DNA of 64,000 bases from Burhinus oedicnemus. Its lineage: Eukaryota > Chordata > Aves > Charadriiformes > Burhinidae. The notes under the pieces are model-generated. The model worked only from the letters and a program-made list of their open reading frames with translations. It was not told where the DNA came from and did not search any database. Each line of letters opens with the position of its first letter. Position 1 is the stretch's first letter. The translations under genes and the position numbers were made by a program. The DNA lies in NCBI GenBank assembly GCA_008921705.1, contig VFFE01007638.1, positions 216,933-280,932 on the forward strand. The letters are read 5' to 3'. Below are positions 11,556 to 23,548 of this stretch, piece by piece.

Positions 11556-13751
11556 GAAGTAAGGAAGGGGGTCAGCAAAAGCACTACCATGGACTTCCGG
11601 AAGGCAGACTTCAACCTGTTCAGGACACTTGTTGTGACAGTCTCTTGGGAGACAGTTCTGAAGGGCAAAAGGGTCCAGGAAGGCTGGACATACTTCAAGA
11701 AGGAAGTCTTAGAGGTGCAGGAGCAGGCTGTCCCCATGTGTTGTAAGATGAACCGGCAGGGAAGATGACCGGCCTGGCTGAACAGGGAGCTCTTGCTGGG
11801 ACTCAGGGAAAAAAGGAAGCCTTTGGAAGAAGGGGCAGGCAACGCAAGAAGAGTATAGGGATCTAGTTAGGTCATGCAGAAAAACCATCAGAAAGGCGAA
11901 AGAACAGCTAGAACTTAATCTGGCCACTGTCATAAGAGATAAAAAAAAAGGTTTTTACAAATACATTACCAACAAAAAGAGAGCCAGGGAGAATCTCCAC
12001 CCCTTATTGGATGCGGAGGGGAAGATTGTCAACAAGGATGAGGAGAAGGCTGAGGTACTTAATGCCTTCTTTGCCTCAGTCTTTAATAGTAAGACCAGTC
12101 ATTCTCAGGGTATTCAGCCCCCTGAGCTGGAAGACAGGGATGACGAACAGAATAAACCCTCCATAATCCAAGAGGAAGCAGTTAGTGACCTGCCACACCA
12201 ACTGGACAGCCACAAATCTATGAGGTCAGATGGGATCCACCTGAGAGTGCTCAGGGAGCTGGCAGAGGAGCTTCCCAAGCCACTCTCCATCACTTATCAG
12301 CAGTCCTGGTCAACAGGGGAGGTTCCAGATGACTGGAGGCTTGCCAATGTGACACCCATCTACAAGAAGGGCTGGAAGGAGGATCCAGGCAAGTATAGGC
12401 CTGTCAGCCTGGCCTCAGTGCCACGAAAGATCATGGAACGGATCATCCTGAGTGCACTCACGTGGCATGTGAAGGACAACCAGGGGATCAGGCCCAGCCA
12501 GCATGGGCTCATGAAAGGCAGGTCCTGCTTGACCAACCTGATCTCCTTTTACGACCAGGGGACCTGCCTGGTGGATGAAGGAAAGGCTGTGGATGTTGTT
12601 TACTTGGACTTTAGGAAGGCCTTTGACACAGTCTCCCACAGCATTCTGCTAGAGAAACTGGCAGCCTGTGGCTTAGACAGGTGTACTCTTCGCTGGATTA
12701 AAAACTGGCTGGATGGCTGAGCCCAGAGAGTCGTAGTGAATGGCGTTAAATCCAGCTGGCGGCAGGTCTCAAGCGGTGCTCCTCAGGGCTCAGTTTTGGG
12801 GCCAGCCTTGTTTAATATCTTTATTGATGATCTGGATGAGGGGATTGAGTGCACCCTCAGTAAGTTTGCAGATGACACCAAATTAAGTGGGAATGTTGAT
12901 CTGCTTGAGGGTAGGAAGGCTCTGCAGAGAGATCTGGACAGGCTGGATCGATGGGCTGAAGCCAACTGCATGAGGTTTAACAAGGCCAAGTGCTGCGTCC
13001 TGCACTTGGGTCACAACAACCCCAGGCAACACTACAGGCTTGGGGAGGAGTGGCTGGAAAGCTGCCTGGCAGAAAAGGATCTGGGGGTCCTGGTGGAAAG
13101 CCGGCTGAACATGAGCCAGCAGTGTGCCCAGGTAGCCAAGAAGGCCAATGGCATCTTGGTCTGTATCAAGAATAGTGTGGCCAGCAGGAGGAGGGAAGTG
13201 ATCGTGCCCCTGTACTCAGTGCTGGTGAGGCCACAGCTTGAGTACTGTGTTCAGTTTTGGGCGCCACAGTCTAGGAGGGACATTGAGGTGCTGAAGCGTG
13301 TCCAGAGAAGGGCACCAAAGCTGGTGAGGGGTCTGGAGAACATGTCTTATGAGGAGCAGCTGAAGGAATGAGGATTGTTTAGTCTGGAGAAGAGAAGGCT
13401 GAGGGGAGACCTTATTGCTCTCTACAACTACCTGAAAGGAGGTTGTAGTGAGATGGGTGCTGATCTCTTGTCCTAAGTAACTAGCGACAGGACAAGAGGA
13501 AATGGGTTCAAGTTGCGCCAGGGGAGGTTTAGGCTGGACATTAGGAAAAAATTTTTCACTGAAAGAGTTATCAGACATTGGAACAGGATGCCCAGGGAGG
13601 TGGTTGAATCACCACTCCTAGATGTGTTTAAAAGTCGTGTAGATGTGGTGCTTAGAGACATGGTTTAGTGTCAGACCTGGCAGAGTAGGGTCAATGGTTG
13701 GACTAGATGAGCTTAAAGGTCTTTTCCAAACTAAACAATTCTATGATTCTG

Positions 13752-16700
13752 TTCTAAGTATCTAATCCATCTAAATGCTTTCCAAGTGTTACTTATCTTC
13801 ATTTTTAAAAATCAAAGACACCTTCATAAATTTCGTCACAAGGACTGTATTCACTTTTTCAGAAGGGTGCTATGACATTTTCATGGAAATTTCTCTAGGT
13901 TATCAAGTGTTTAGCATGGTCAGAGTTTGAAAAAAAAAAACTGTTAAGAGGCTCAGTATATACAATGTCAACTCTTTAGACAGCTTCATACTGTCAATTA
14001 GAAAATCCAAGCATCTATTTTAAAAAGTTTAACAGGATATTCCAGAGGGCATTAATATTACTGTCTTCAATTCACCTCCCCCTCATATTTTTATGCAATA
14101 AGGAGCTTGCACAAGTACTTCAGTCTGAGCAAAACAAATTAACCAAAGCTTAAAATCTCATTCTATATTACATTAATTAGGATGGAAAAAATATGAGAAA
14201 AAAATAATTAAAAGAACTTTAATGGATTCTAATTGTTATTCTAAAGTATAGTTCTATGTGTGACAAATTTTATGTGCTTTGCTTATGCAGAAATTATAAT
14301 GCCTGTCCTTAGGATGCATCTTTATAATGAATACATAAATTTTATTACTTCATTACAAAATGTGAAGCAGTAATAATATATAAAAATTCCCTGATATCTT
14401 TATTCTTTTGCTAAATCTTTTTCAAAGTTAAGGGACAGTTTTGTTTGGGGTTTTTTTTCTTTTTTTTTTTTCAGTTGTATCTTTTGCTTTCATTTTGCTT
14501 CTACTCCTTAGGCTACACTGTTACAATTAATTTTGTGCATAGGGAATCACTGCATCTCTGACCACCTTTGCATGATGTTAATAAGGTCAGTGTGTATCAC
14601 AGGAATCAGCCTCCCACAGCTGTTGACCAATAGGTGTCAATACAAATATGATGGGACCACTCAGTAGGTACTGCTCACTTGCTCTGTGCATAAGCAACAA
14701 ATTATAACCCAGATCCATAACACATGGTAGTATCATTTTACCTCATGTGCACAGTAAATATTTTCTCTCTTGTAATTACACATTTATCCGTTCATAGCAA
14801 GACTCTTCAATTTTCTTAAGACAGCTGTGAGTAAGGGCATGCCAGTGAAGTCATGAGAAGTGGTAAGAAATTAGAAACAAAGGCTAGAACTAGTTCATTT
14901 TAATCAGGTATTTATCTTCTTAAGCTTTCTACACGTGTCTTGATCAGTTGTGTTGCAGTTTTGAAGAGTTTCTGAATGGAATTATTTCCATAGGCTAACC
15001 GGTTGTAGGAATTCAGCTTCTCTATTAGGTCTCTATTTTTTTAAAATAAAGGCAGTAAATGGTATCAAGATAATATTTATTCAGAATTCACACAGTAGAT
15101 GAATTACTTACAATTATGGTTACAAGAAGAAACTGCTGTTTTGAAACAGCATCAAATTCCAGTGAAGACTAGTAGAAGCTTATAAGAAAGGTGCTATGCT
15201 TCATATTGGTATAACAGATCTTTTTAACATAGCTTATCAGTAGTCTTACCAAATCTTAGCTATCTGCCAGGTGGCCACCTGAACTAATCATCTGAGATCT
15301 CCTTTTACAGTCAATGGAGAGAAATATGAGGTGTTAGAGCAGTTTTCATCTGCCCTGTTTTAGTCATCTACTTTAGAATGAGATGAATCGCTCCCTAAGA
15401 GTGGCTATTTCTTGCTTTTAACTATAAAAGGAGCACCTTCATTTGATTTACTGAGACACTGTTGATATTTGTATTTGCTGATATGAATTCAGTTAATCTG
15501 CTCTCAAATATACGGTACTGGGATCATCAGAATCGTCAAGTATCAGGTGATGAAGTGTCTGGAAATGCTTTACACCCTTTAAACACTCTTTAGGTCCAAT
15601 TCTGATGATCATTCTCTCTGTTACTGCCAACTCCTGGTAATGACATGATATGTAGTAATCACATCTTACGTTCATCCATGAATAGTAGCCAATGAAGAAC
15701 GCAATAAAAAGTATTTTCCCTGTAGCAGAACATCTTTTAGTCTCCAGCTGATTTCTGAAGTGAATGTTAACGTTTTGATTCTGACCTGTGCCTTAAAAGA
15801 TAAATTCTACATTGTATCACCTCCCACACTTTTCATAAAGGTGAAGTTGTTTTCAGAAAAGAAAACATGACAGACAATATATTCATTTTGCAGAGGTTTC
15901 TCCTGATCAAACTATTCTTTATTTCCTATTAATTATTTACTGCAGACCATGATCATCAGCGGCAAGTGAGGAAGACAGGTACTCCATGGCTGATTGCATT
16001 TATTTCCTTACAGTTTGGCATTTAGCGGCAGTGAAAATTCAGAAACGCAGCTCAGTTTTTTGCTGTAGACAGTTAAGCAAACAAATAAATACTACCCCAA
16101 AAGGGAGTAGTCTTCTACACAAACAGATAGTGCAATTTAAATTAGGGAAAAAACTTAGGATCTGCCCATTCCCTATTATTAGACTACTCATCTTACATAC
16201 TAGCAGCCAAAACCTAAACCAAATACAGATTAACCCCAAAATTATGTATGACCCAAAGGTGTGTTTATTTGAGGGTGCTGATGAATCACTTGATTTTTTG
16301 ACAGCTATTTTGCTGTCAGCCACCATAAATAAAAGACAAGTTAAACATACGACTTCACTAGGAAAATTATTTTTCCCCAGTGGAAAAAAAAATTTTCCTA
16401 ACAGAAAAGTTTTCCTTTCCTGAACAAATTCAATCCCCCTCAACTCTTAACTAAACTGAGTCATCTGATTGGAACAGATTTATTTTCTGTTCATACAACA
16501 TCTCTTTTTAATCCCTGTGGATAAAGCAGTTCTTCAAAAGGAAAACTTATTTAAACCCCTCTTCACCCAGAGGACTTAAAATAATTTTTAAAAGTAATTT
16601 TAATTTACATTTCTATGAAATAATCTCTAAAAAACATTTAAAGTTAAAATCAGGAAAGCATTCACTTGATTCAGATTTATAACTTTTGACTATGATTAAA

Positions 16701-17999
16701 TACTTGATTACATTGTCAGTTATGGTGCTAGTTTTTTAACTTTTCACTACCAAACATGACATCAAAACTATGGGAATTTGTCATTTCAAATAACAATTTT
16801 TATATGAAATTTATATTTAAGTATTATTATGTATAATAAATAATTTCATAAATGATCCTGCAGCTGTAAAAATATGTAGTTTGCCAAAAATGAAAATTAC
16901 TCCATCACAGTAGTATGAGAATTCTTATAAATTAAACAGCTTCACTCTTTTAAAAAACTGTATGATTATTTACACTGTAATATTGCTACCTCTTTGTTTG
17001 AGTAAGTGGACTAAACTGACCTAATCATGTGGTCATTTGTGAGTACTGCCAAAGCCCACTGCATTTCAATGGCGCAGAAAATTACAACATTGCAGAGTGA
17101 TAATGAAAACCTATTAACAAATTAAAATCCCCCCTGAGCAGGAACCTTCTTGCAAATGTCTGGCTGAAGATCAGAAAAGTATATTAGCCAAAATATGCCA
17201 TTAAGTGGTATCTTTTCATCTCCTGGTCTGAAAGAAAACACCAAAACACCTCTGTTGTATAACTGAAACGTCATGTTTTTAAAGAAAACTTGCCTGCTGA
17301 CTTATAAATATCACCTTTTTAGAGAGAGACATTAAGATATTACTTTCTCCTCATGAAGCAACTGACATTCATGTGCCTTAGCTCACCTTAGATACTTGAA
17401 CTTAGTCACCTGTAAGATATACATACAAATAACAGGAGTAAAAACAATAAAGAATTTTAGCTGGGAGTCTGATCTTCCTAAAACCTTTCTAGAAACTGTG
17501 AAGAAAGATACGTTAAGGCTCTGAAACACACCTGAAGATATGTTTTTCCATTGGCTGTAGAAAAATTGTTAAAATATGAATTTTATTGTTGGGATTATTT
17601 GCTAAAGATCACTAGTTTGTACTTGTACTAGATGATCAATGTATTAGTAATTACATCACCAAAGTCATTATATCTGGAAAATCTAAGCTTAGTTTTATAT
17701 ATAAATAGAGGAATACAAACTCACAGGATAAAAGAAATGAAAAAATCCCAGGATAAAGGTTAACTCAAAAATACACAAATATAAACAGGATTTACTAACT
17801 AAATTTCCCACAGCACAAATCTTGCACTCATACCTCAAATAAGGTGGAAGATGACAAGAATTAGTCCCAAAAGCTCATTTCAGATATAAGGCCTTAGTTT
17901 CCCTTAATTCTTTTTAATCAGTGCACTTCAATACTTAGGCTTGCTTCCAGACTGCAGGTCCTGCTCATCATGCTGCACACATTGAAAACCACTCCAGGA
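13752..17999. other. KLHL1 intron sequence, AT-rich
   Basis: About 4.2 kb of AT-rich intron. T-rich runs occur at about 14450-14472. No recognised transposon, exon or RNA gene is seen. Open frames on the two strands at 15986-16443 overlap each other and have no recognisable motif. Confidence 0.6.
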
Positions 18000-18004
18000 A
18001 TTTA

Positions 18005-18020
18005 CTTTTGTAAACAAAAG
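18005..18020. repeat. Small hairpin (6-bp arms, 4-nt loop)
   Basis: CTTTTG (18005-18010), loop TAAA, CAAAAG (18015-18020). The arms are perfect. Confidence 0.6.
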
Positions 18021-18047
18021 CAAACTTCATACCAAGGAGGAGGGGGG

Positions 18048-18068
18048 AAGTCTTTCTCCGAAAGACTT
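18048..18068. repeat. Small hairpin (9-bp arms, 3-nt loop)
   Basis: AAGTCTTTC (18048-18056), loop TCC, GAAAGACTT (18060-18068). The inverted repeat is perfect, 27 bases after the previous hairpin. Confidence 0.65.
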
Positions 18069-20975
18069 GCACCGAATACTAGGTACATTTTAGGGAGATT
18101 TTATTCCAATGGTCACTTTCCACTGACGGTATGAAGGGGAGTCTACCACCTTTGGCTTCCAGTGCACTGCCCAGGCTTCCAGAACTATCCAAAACAACCT
18201 GCCTCACACAGGTCCTTTTGCTACAATCAAAACCACACAACACACACTCTCAGTCTCTATCTCTCTGTGAGATACAACCTCTCTGTTACACTGAACACAA
18301 TCAAGCCCTGACCTCGGAGGAAAAAAAAAGAAAAAAAAAAAGGAAAAATGTCCCAAGGACAAAGGAGCTCAGCTTTCAGGTTTGAAGGAGCAGTAATTTA
18401 TTCTCCACATGTCTGAAGCTAGCTCAGAAGCAGGAATGCTCACCTCTGCCAGAATAAGCTTCTCAACTTCTCAGGTGCGATTTAGCAGCTTGTGCTGTAG
18501 TAGCACAGAGCAGTTCAAATCAACGCTTAAAGAACAAAAGATTACAGAGATGGAGGCATCAATTGCCAGCAAAAGATTTTTGCTTATGAGTCCGCCTTAC
18601 AGCCTAATGAAATCGGCTTTGCTTTGGGCTGGATTCCACTGCTGGGAGAATTGAATACTACAGTCACATCCTGTTCTGTGAGTACATTCCAGCACAGTCA
18701 CTGTGTGATGGGCACAGAATAGAAAAGGAATGAAGGTACGTTTTACAATGCAGGGACAGGAGCAGAGAAACATGTGAAAGGTGAGGACCTCTTTCACAAA
18801 CTGCCATTGTGATCTTCCTGAATTTTGTGCTTTCTTTTGGAACTGTGGATACACAGCTAGGCAGCTGAGCTCTGCAGAGGAGATTTGGGTACACATCTCC
18901 ACTGCAGGAACTCCAGAAAGAATCACGTTAAAGAGGAAGCCCGTGCTACAGCACCCTGTGTGATCACTCCGCTGATGCCGTTTAGGCAACAGCATGGCAT
19001 GCACCAGATGACAACACAGACGGATGGCACTCCACTCAAAGGAACCCTCTCACTTTTCCGGCATGTCCTGTATTAATGTTCAGTGCTTTGTTTATTCTCT
19101 CTTCGAAGATGCAGAACTTTGAACCTAGCAAGGGACAGCTTTAAAAATGTACCTTGCAGTGCACTTGGTTGAACTGTTCTTCCCCTCCACACTCACTGCT
19201 TCCCTGAGTCTGCCTGAATTTATTCTTACTGACTTTCCAAGAGTAGGAGGTTGCACCACAGTACAAGGAGACTCAGTCACTAGCTATCTCACCGTAACAG
19301 CTTTGATCATTCTGAAGGGTCAAAATTTATGGATATCCAGCTCAGAGTTCTTTTCCAAGTAATTCTCATACGCTGCACCAAAAGAATGAGAAAACAGCTG
19401 GTACCTAATACATAATTGCAAATTCTGTCCCTTAACGGAGCATCCTGGGTAAAAGGAGGAACAATAACAGTTCATTTTATTGTATAACTCCAGAAATGAG
19501 CAAGGACTTAGTGTTCCAGTGACAGGAATGGAAAACATTTGCTCCAGCTGGAGACAAGATCCTCAGAACAAGGATTGCCCCCTGCAAAAATAAAAAAAAA
19601 ATTAAAAAAAAAAAATTAAACCAGCATTCTCTGCAGTTGTTTAAGCTAAATGGGTCTATGAAGATCTTTCCCACAGACCTGAATTACATGAAAGCCCACA
19701 GTCTGTTTTATGATCAGAAAGACATTCAGTGTAGGAAGGTATTTGATTCCAAGCAGGCTGACATCCACAGATGAAGGAGGATGACAGTCTAGTCCTACAG
19801 TTACAGTGAGGAACTTTGGAAGATTCTTGCATTGTACACACAGACAGTATATCCGATAATTCAATCCAGGAATAATCCTTGGTGTCGCACTAAGGCTTTG
19901 CTGATGCATAAATAAGACCTTAATTAAGAACACTGTATGAAAACATGAATCTTGTCACTTGCTCCAGCACTAGTACGAAACATAATCGGAGCAAAGGTAC
20001 ATACAATCTTGGACATGTAGTCAATGCAGAACATCTGTGGACAGATAATCTGAACGATGGCTTTGCAGATTATGTGATCACTACCACCTTCCCACTTCCC
20101 AAATTCAAGCAACCCTGATAAACAAGGCTTCTGTGGATAATTGCAACTCTCTCTTCACTGACTCCTGCAAAGGAGTTTGTGACAAGTATCTGCTCCCGGA
20201 AGAGAACTTCACAGGGGATCTTCCATATCCAGAATTCAAGTTTATTCAAGGTCTACCACCATCTGGTACGATTTATGACCATTTTTCTGTGCTCTCCATT
20301 ACACAATGGCTAACAAAGTCTTCTAGGTCAATTCAATTACCTTAACTTGTCCTTTTGTCACTCACCCCAGAGTTCCTGGAACAATTGATCTCCCATCTGA
20401 AGTGAATGGAAATTCACAAGGACTTGCTCCGTGAAAGTGGAAAGTCAACCACCAAGTACATGGCAGAGAAAATGTAGTGGGACAGCAACATGTAACAGTC
20501 TCCAGTAAAAAGTGCTAGATAGAGGTGGTCCATGTTCACAGGGGTTTCTAACATGATACCACAGAACAAACAACTCTGGAACTTACTCAACGTGTCACAG
20601 AGCTAGAGGCAAAGACCTTCACAAGATGCACAGTATCAGGGGTTGCTCCATGTAATCAGTATCTCATAGAGGGGAGTAGCCTGAAGCACTGTAAACAAGC
20701 TACCATCACCTAAGAGCCAGGGATTGTTTGTCTGACCAGTAGCCTTTAACAATATACATACAGCATTACGTTATATATTAAGTTAAGCTTGTCTGGGACT
20801 TCCCTCTTGCATTGAGGCTAACTGGAATGAAACAGCCTCAGTTATACACTAAACTCTGTCACCCTCCAAACCACGGTGGCTACGATAACCCCTGGACTGT
20901 ATTAACACTATAAATTGGCACCGGCCAAAACTATGCTAAGAATCATTCTCACTGTTTATTCACACAGACAACTGA

Positions 20976-21085
20976 GTTTCAGAAAAAAAAAAGAAAAAAA
21001 AAACACCAAAAACCACACAAACAACAAAGAGCTCCCCCCCCAAAAAAAACCAAAACAAAACAAAAACAAACCCAAAACCCAAACC
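20976..21085 (+). repeat. A-rich low-complexity tract
   Basis: A long A-rich run interspersed with CC and CCCC, ending just before an ordinary stretch and the N gap. It could be a decayed poly(A) tail on the right side of the preceding block or a simple repeat; I cannot tell which. Confidence 0.7.
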
Positions 21086-21213
21086 TTTCTGGGATATTTA
21101 CTTAATAAAGCTCCTATTCTGAAAGAACCTAAGGGTCCTTGTGCTCAAAGGCAGTTTCTTTCTTGCTACATCCCTGCTGTCTGCCCTGTGTGTGCTATTA
21201 GATATAACACTGA

Positions 21214-21709
21214 NNNNNNNNNNNNNNNNNNNNNNNNNNNNNNNNNNNNNNNNNNNNNNNNNNNNNNNNNNNNNNNNNNNNNNNNNNNNNNNNNNNNNNN
21301 NNNNNNNNNNNNNNNNNNNNNNNNNNNNNNNNNNNNNNNNNNNNNNNNNNNNNNNNNNNNNNNNNNNNNNNNNNNNNNNNNNNNNNNNNNNNNNNNNNNN
21401 NNNNNNNNNNNNNNNNNNNNNNNNNNNNNNNNNNNNNNNNNNNNNNNNNNNNNNNNNNNNNNNNNNNNNNNNNNNNNNNNNNNNNNNNNNNNNNNNNNNN
21501 NNNNNNNNNNNNNNNNNNNNNNNNNNNNNNNNNNNNNNNNNNNNNNNNNNNNNNNNNNNNNNNNNNNNNNNNNNNNNNNNNNNNNNNNNNNNNNNNNNNN
21601 NNNNNNNNNNNNNNNNNNNNNNNNNNNNNNNNNNNNNNNNNNNNNNNNNNNNNNNNNNNNNNNNNNNNNNNNNNNNNNNNNNNNNNNNNNNNNNNNNNNN
21701 NNNNNNNNN
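21214..21709. other. Assembly gap (496 N)
   Basis: An unbroken run of N. The irregular length suggests an estimated gap size. Open frames crossing it have no meaning. Confidence 0.99.
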
Positions 21710-22640
21710 CTTGAGCTAAGAAGGTAGTGATATGAAAAAGAAAATACAAGGAGAGTGAATAACTGTCCATTTGCCAAAATGGCTTGCTCTTCCTGGGCTA
21801 AAAGAATAAAGAGCTAAACCAGCCACAAACATGAGCTGCTGAAAACTTTTTCACATACTGTGCAGTCAGTAATTGGAATTTGGCAGTCAAATTCTTCAGA
21901 TATTCTGTCTAGACTACGTATACTCCAGATTACAGATTAAAAGGCTGAATGGGGATTTCTGTTGTCTGATACACCGCTGGGTACCAGAACAGTGGCCATT
22001 TCCTTTACTTTTCAGTGTTCCTCTTTCCCACATCCACACAGCACAAAGAAGAAAGTGAACTGATTCGAAGGAAGAAGGGACATGAACTAGACTGGTGGTA
22101 AAAAAGGAATCAGAGGGCAAGAAAAGACATAAGAAACTATGAAGCTAGATAAATCATGAGAGACGGTGGAAGGGAAAGGGAAGGAAAAAAAGTAAGGCTT
22201 GAGGGGACAGGTTCCAGCAAAGAACATGGGAAAACAGAATGATTAACTGAGAATTTCAATAAACTAAGTAAATTTGGAATGATATTCCACGAATACTCTG
22301 ATGACTTGTGAGTTATCACTGAATTGTCTGTCGCGCTTTTGCCCTCTGTACAAGGATGGCCACATTCATGACAGGCCTGCATAGTCAGGCTATACCCAAG
22401 GGTTTTTAGAGAGATTGCTAGTTGGATTTGGCTAAAACTGCCAGGATCAATATAGGTAATTGTGTTGCAGTCCCTGCAAATATTTCCTAGTACTGTTTAA
22501 TTTACTAGAATAAATGTACGTAGGAAATTTTGGAGTTTTATAAAGCATCTGATGCAGAGAAAAAGAATTGAGAAAGGAATAATCTAACATGAATTTCAAG
22601 AGATAAGGACACAAGCTGAGAATAAATCAGGATAAATCAG
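21710..22640. other. KLHL1 intron sequence
   Basis: About 0.9 kb of intron between the gap and a family-B LTR. A purine-rich stretch lies at about 22155-22200. No gene or recognised repeat is seen. Confidence 0.55.
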
Positions 22641-23009
22641 TGAACTGGGTTAGCATGGCAAGGTTTTGGTAGCAGGGGGGCTATAGGGGTGGCTTCTGGG
22701 AAAAGATGCTAGAAGCTTCCCCCATGTCTGATAAAGCTGACACCAGCTGGCTCCAAGATGGACCCGCCACTGGCCAAGGCTGAGCCAATTGGCAACGGTG
22801 GTAGCACCTCTGGGAAAACAGCAGCCAGGAGAGAGGAGTGGGAATATGTGAGAGAAACAACTATGCAGCTATGAAGGTCAGTGAAGAAGGAGGGGAAGGA
22901 AGTGCTCCAGGTACCAGAGCACAGATTCCCCTGCAGCCTGTAGTGAAGACCATGATGAGGCAGGCTGTCCCCCTGCAGCCCATGGAGGTTGACGGTGGAG
23001 CAGATATTC

Positions 23010-23340
23010 ACCTGTGGAGGATCCCATGCTGGAGCAGGTGGATGCCCAAGGGAGGCTGTGGCCCCGTGGGAAGCCCACACTGGAGCAAGCTCCTGGCAGG
23101 ACCTGTGGCACTGTAGAGAGAGAGGATCCCACACTGCAGCAGGTTTACTGTCAGGACTTGTGACCCCGTGGGGGACCCACACTGGAGCAGTCTGTTCCTG
23201 ACGGACTGCACATTGTGGAAGTGACCCAGCTGGAGCAGTTTGTGAAGAACTGCAGGCTGAGGGGAAGGACTCAGATTGGAGAAGTTTGTGGAGGACTGTC
23301 TCCTCTAGGAGGGACCCCACACTGGAGCAGGGGAAGAGTG
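23010..23340 (+). repeat. Imperfect GGAGCAG-module array inside LTR family B
   Basis: Recurrent modules of about 45-70 bp each contain CCCACACTGGAGCAG or a close variant (for example near 23027, 23079, 23131, 23177, 23232 and 23321), often preceded by a CCCGTGGGG or similar block. The same array is present in the second family-B copy. The modularity explains the long open frames seen on either strand here. Confidence 0.75.
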
Positions 23341-23542
23341 CGAGGAGTCCTCCCCCTGAGGAGGAAGGAACTGCAAAAACAACATGACCGCAACCCCCAT
23401 TCCCCATCCCCCTGTGCTGCTCGGGGGGAGGAGGTAGAGAAAATTAGGAGTGAAGTTGAGCCCAGGAAGAAGCGAGGGGCAGGGGGAAAGTGTTTTACGA
23501 TTTAGTTTTTATTTCTCATTACCCTTCTCTGATTTGATTGGT

Positions 23543-23548
23543 AATAAA
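23543..23548 (+). terminator. LTR polyadenylation signal
   Basis: AATAAA in the family-B LTR, conserved in the second copy at 35641-35646. It marks the expected 3' end of transcripts started in this LTR lineage, in plus-strand orientation. Confidence 0.6.

Larger units (their letters stand above)
10133..13669 (+). pseudogene. CR1 ORF2 (endonuclease plus reverse transcriptase), broken
   Basis: Remains of the CR1 polyprotein. The APE-type endonuclease is seen in ITETWWDD (about 10259-10282), CYRPPN, VGDFNLPDICW (about 10578-10610) and LSDHEMIEF (about 10780-10806). The reverse transcriptase is seen in VTPIYKKG, YRPVSLASVPRKIME, YLDFRKAFDTVSH (about 12602-12640), [14 protein letters not shown] and the catalytic FADDTK (about 12867-12884). 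Breaks are: a frameshift ending at a stop at 10439-10441; the LTR at 10819-11550; a stop at 11766-11768 with a further frame change before 12007; a TGA at 12718-12720 where Arg is expected; a stop at 13369-13371; and stops near 13474-13487. Removing the LTR and one 5-bp repeat (737 nt) makes the frame continuous across that junction, so the LTR entered an already placed CR1 copy. Confidence 0.93.
8905..13751 (+). mobile_element. Nearly full-length CR1 LINE, interrupted by an LTR
   Basis: A non-LTR retrotransposon with a GC-rich 5' leader (about 8905-9123), ORF1 (9124-10071), ORF2 with endonuclease and reverse transcriptase (about 10133-13669) and a CR1 3' end finishing ATTCTATGATTCTG at about 13738-13751. 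Subtracting the LTR at 10819-11550 and one copy of its 5-bp duplication leaves about 4.1 kb, close to a complete CR1. Most CR1 copies in bird genomes are much shorter 3' pieces, so this one is unusually long. It inserted antisense to KLHL1 in the intron between the exons at 25877 and 6345. ORF2 has several breaks, so the element is dead. The left limit is approximate because it is set only by the change in base composition. Confidence 0.95.
18000..20900. other. Less AT-rich intronic block of unknown origin
   Basis: This stretch is visibly less AT-rich than its surroundings and contains many short, partly overlapping open frames on both strands. None shows a motif I recognise. Stretches such as 20350-20700 (+) have fairly few stops in one frame but no domain. 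It is bounded on the left by two hairpins (18005-18020 and 18048-18068) and on the right by an A-rich tract (about 20980-21085) and a sequence gap. It could be an old degraded retroelement, a decayed pseudogene or ordinary intron. I do not assign a function. Confidence 0.4.

Noticed and set aside
20133..20700. A decayed coding sequence on the plus strand
   Set aside because: One frame has only a few stops over some 300 bases, but this is close to chance and no domain is visible.
20915..21777. Long frames across the N gap on both strands
   Set aside because: They are open only because N cannot encode a stop.
22709..23407. A 232-codon minus-strand frame as a protein gene
   Set aside because: It lies wholly inside a family-B LTR and is a by-product of the GC-rich repeated modules. 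The equivalent long frame in the other copy is on the opposite strand.
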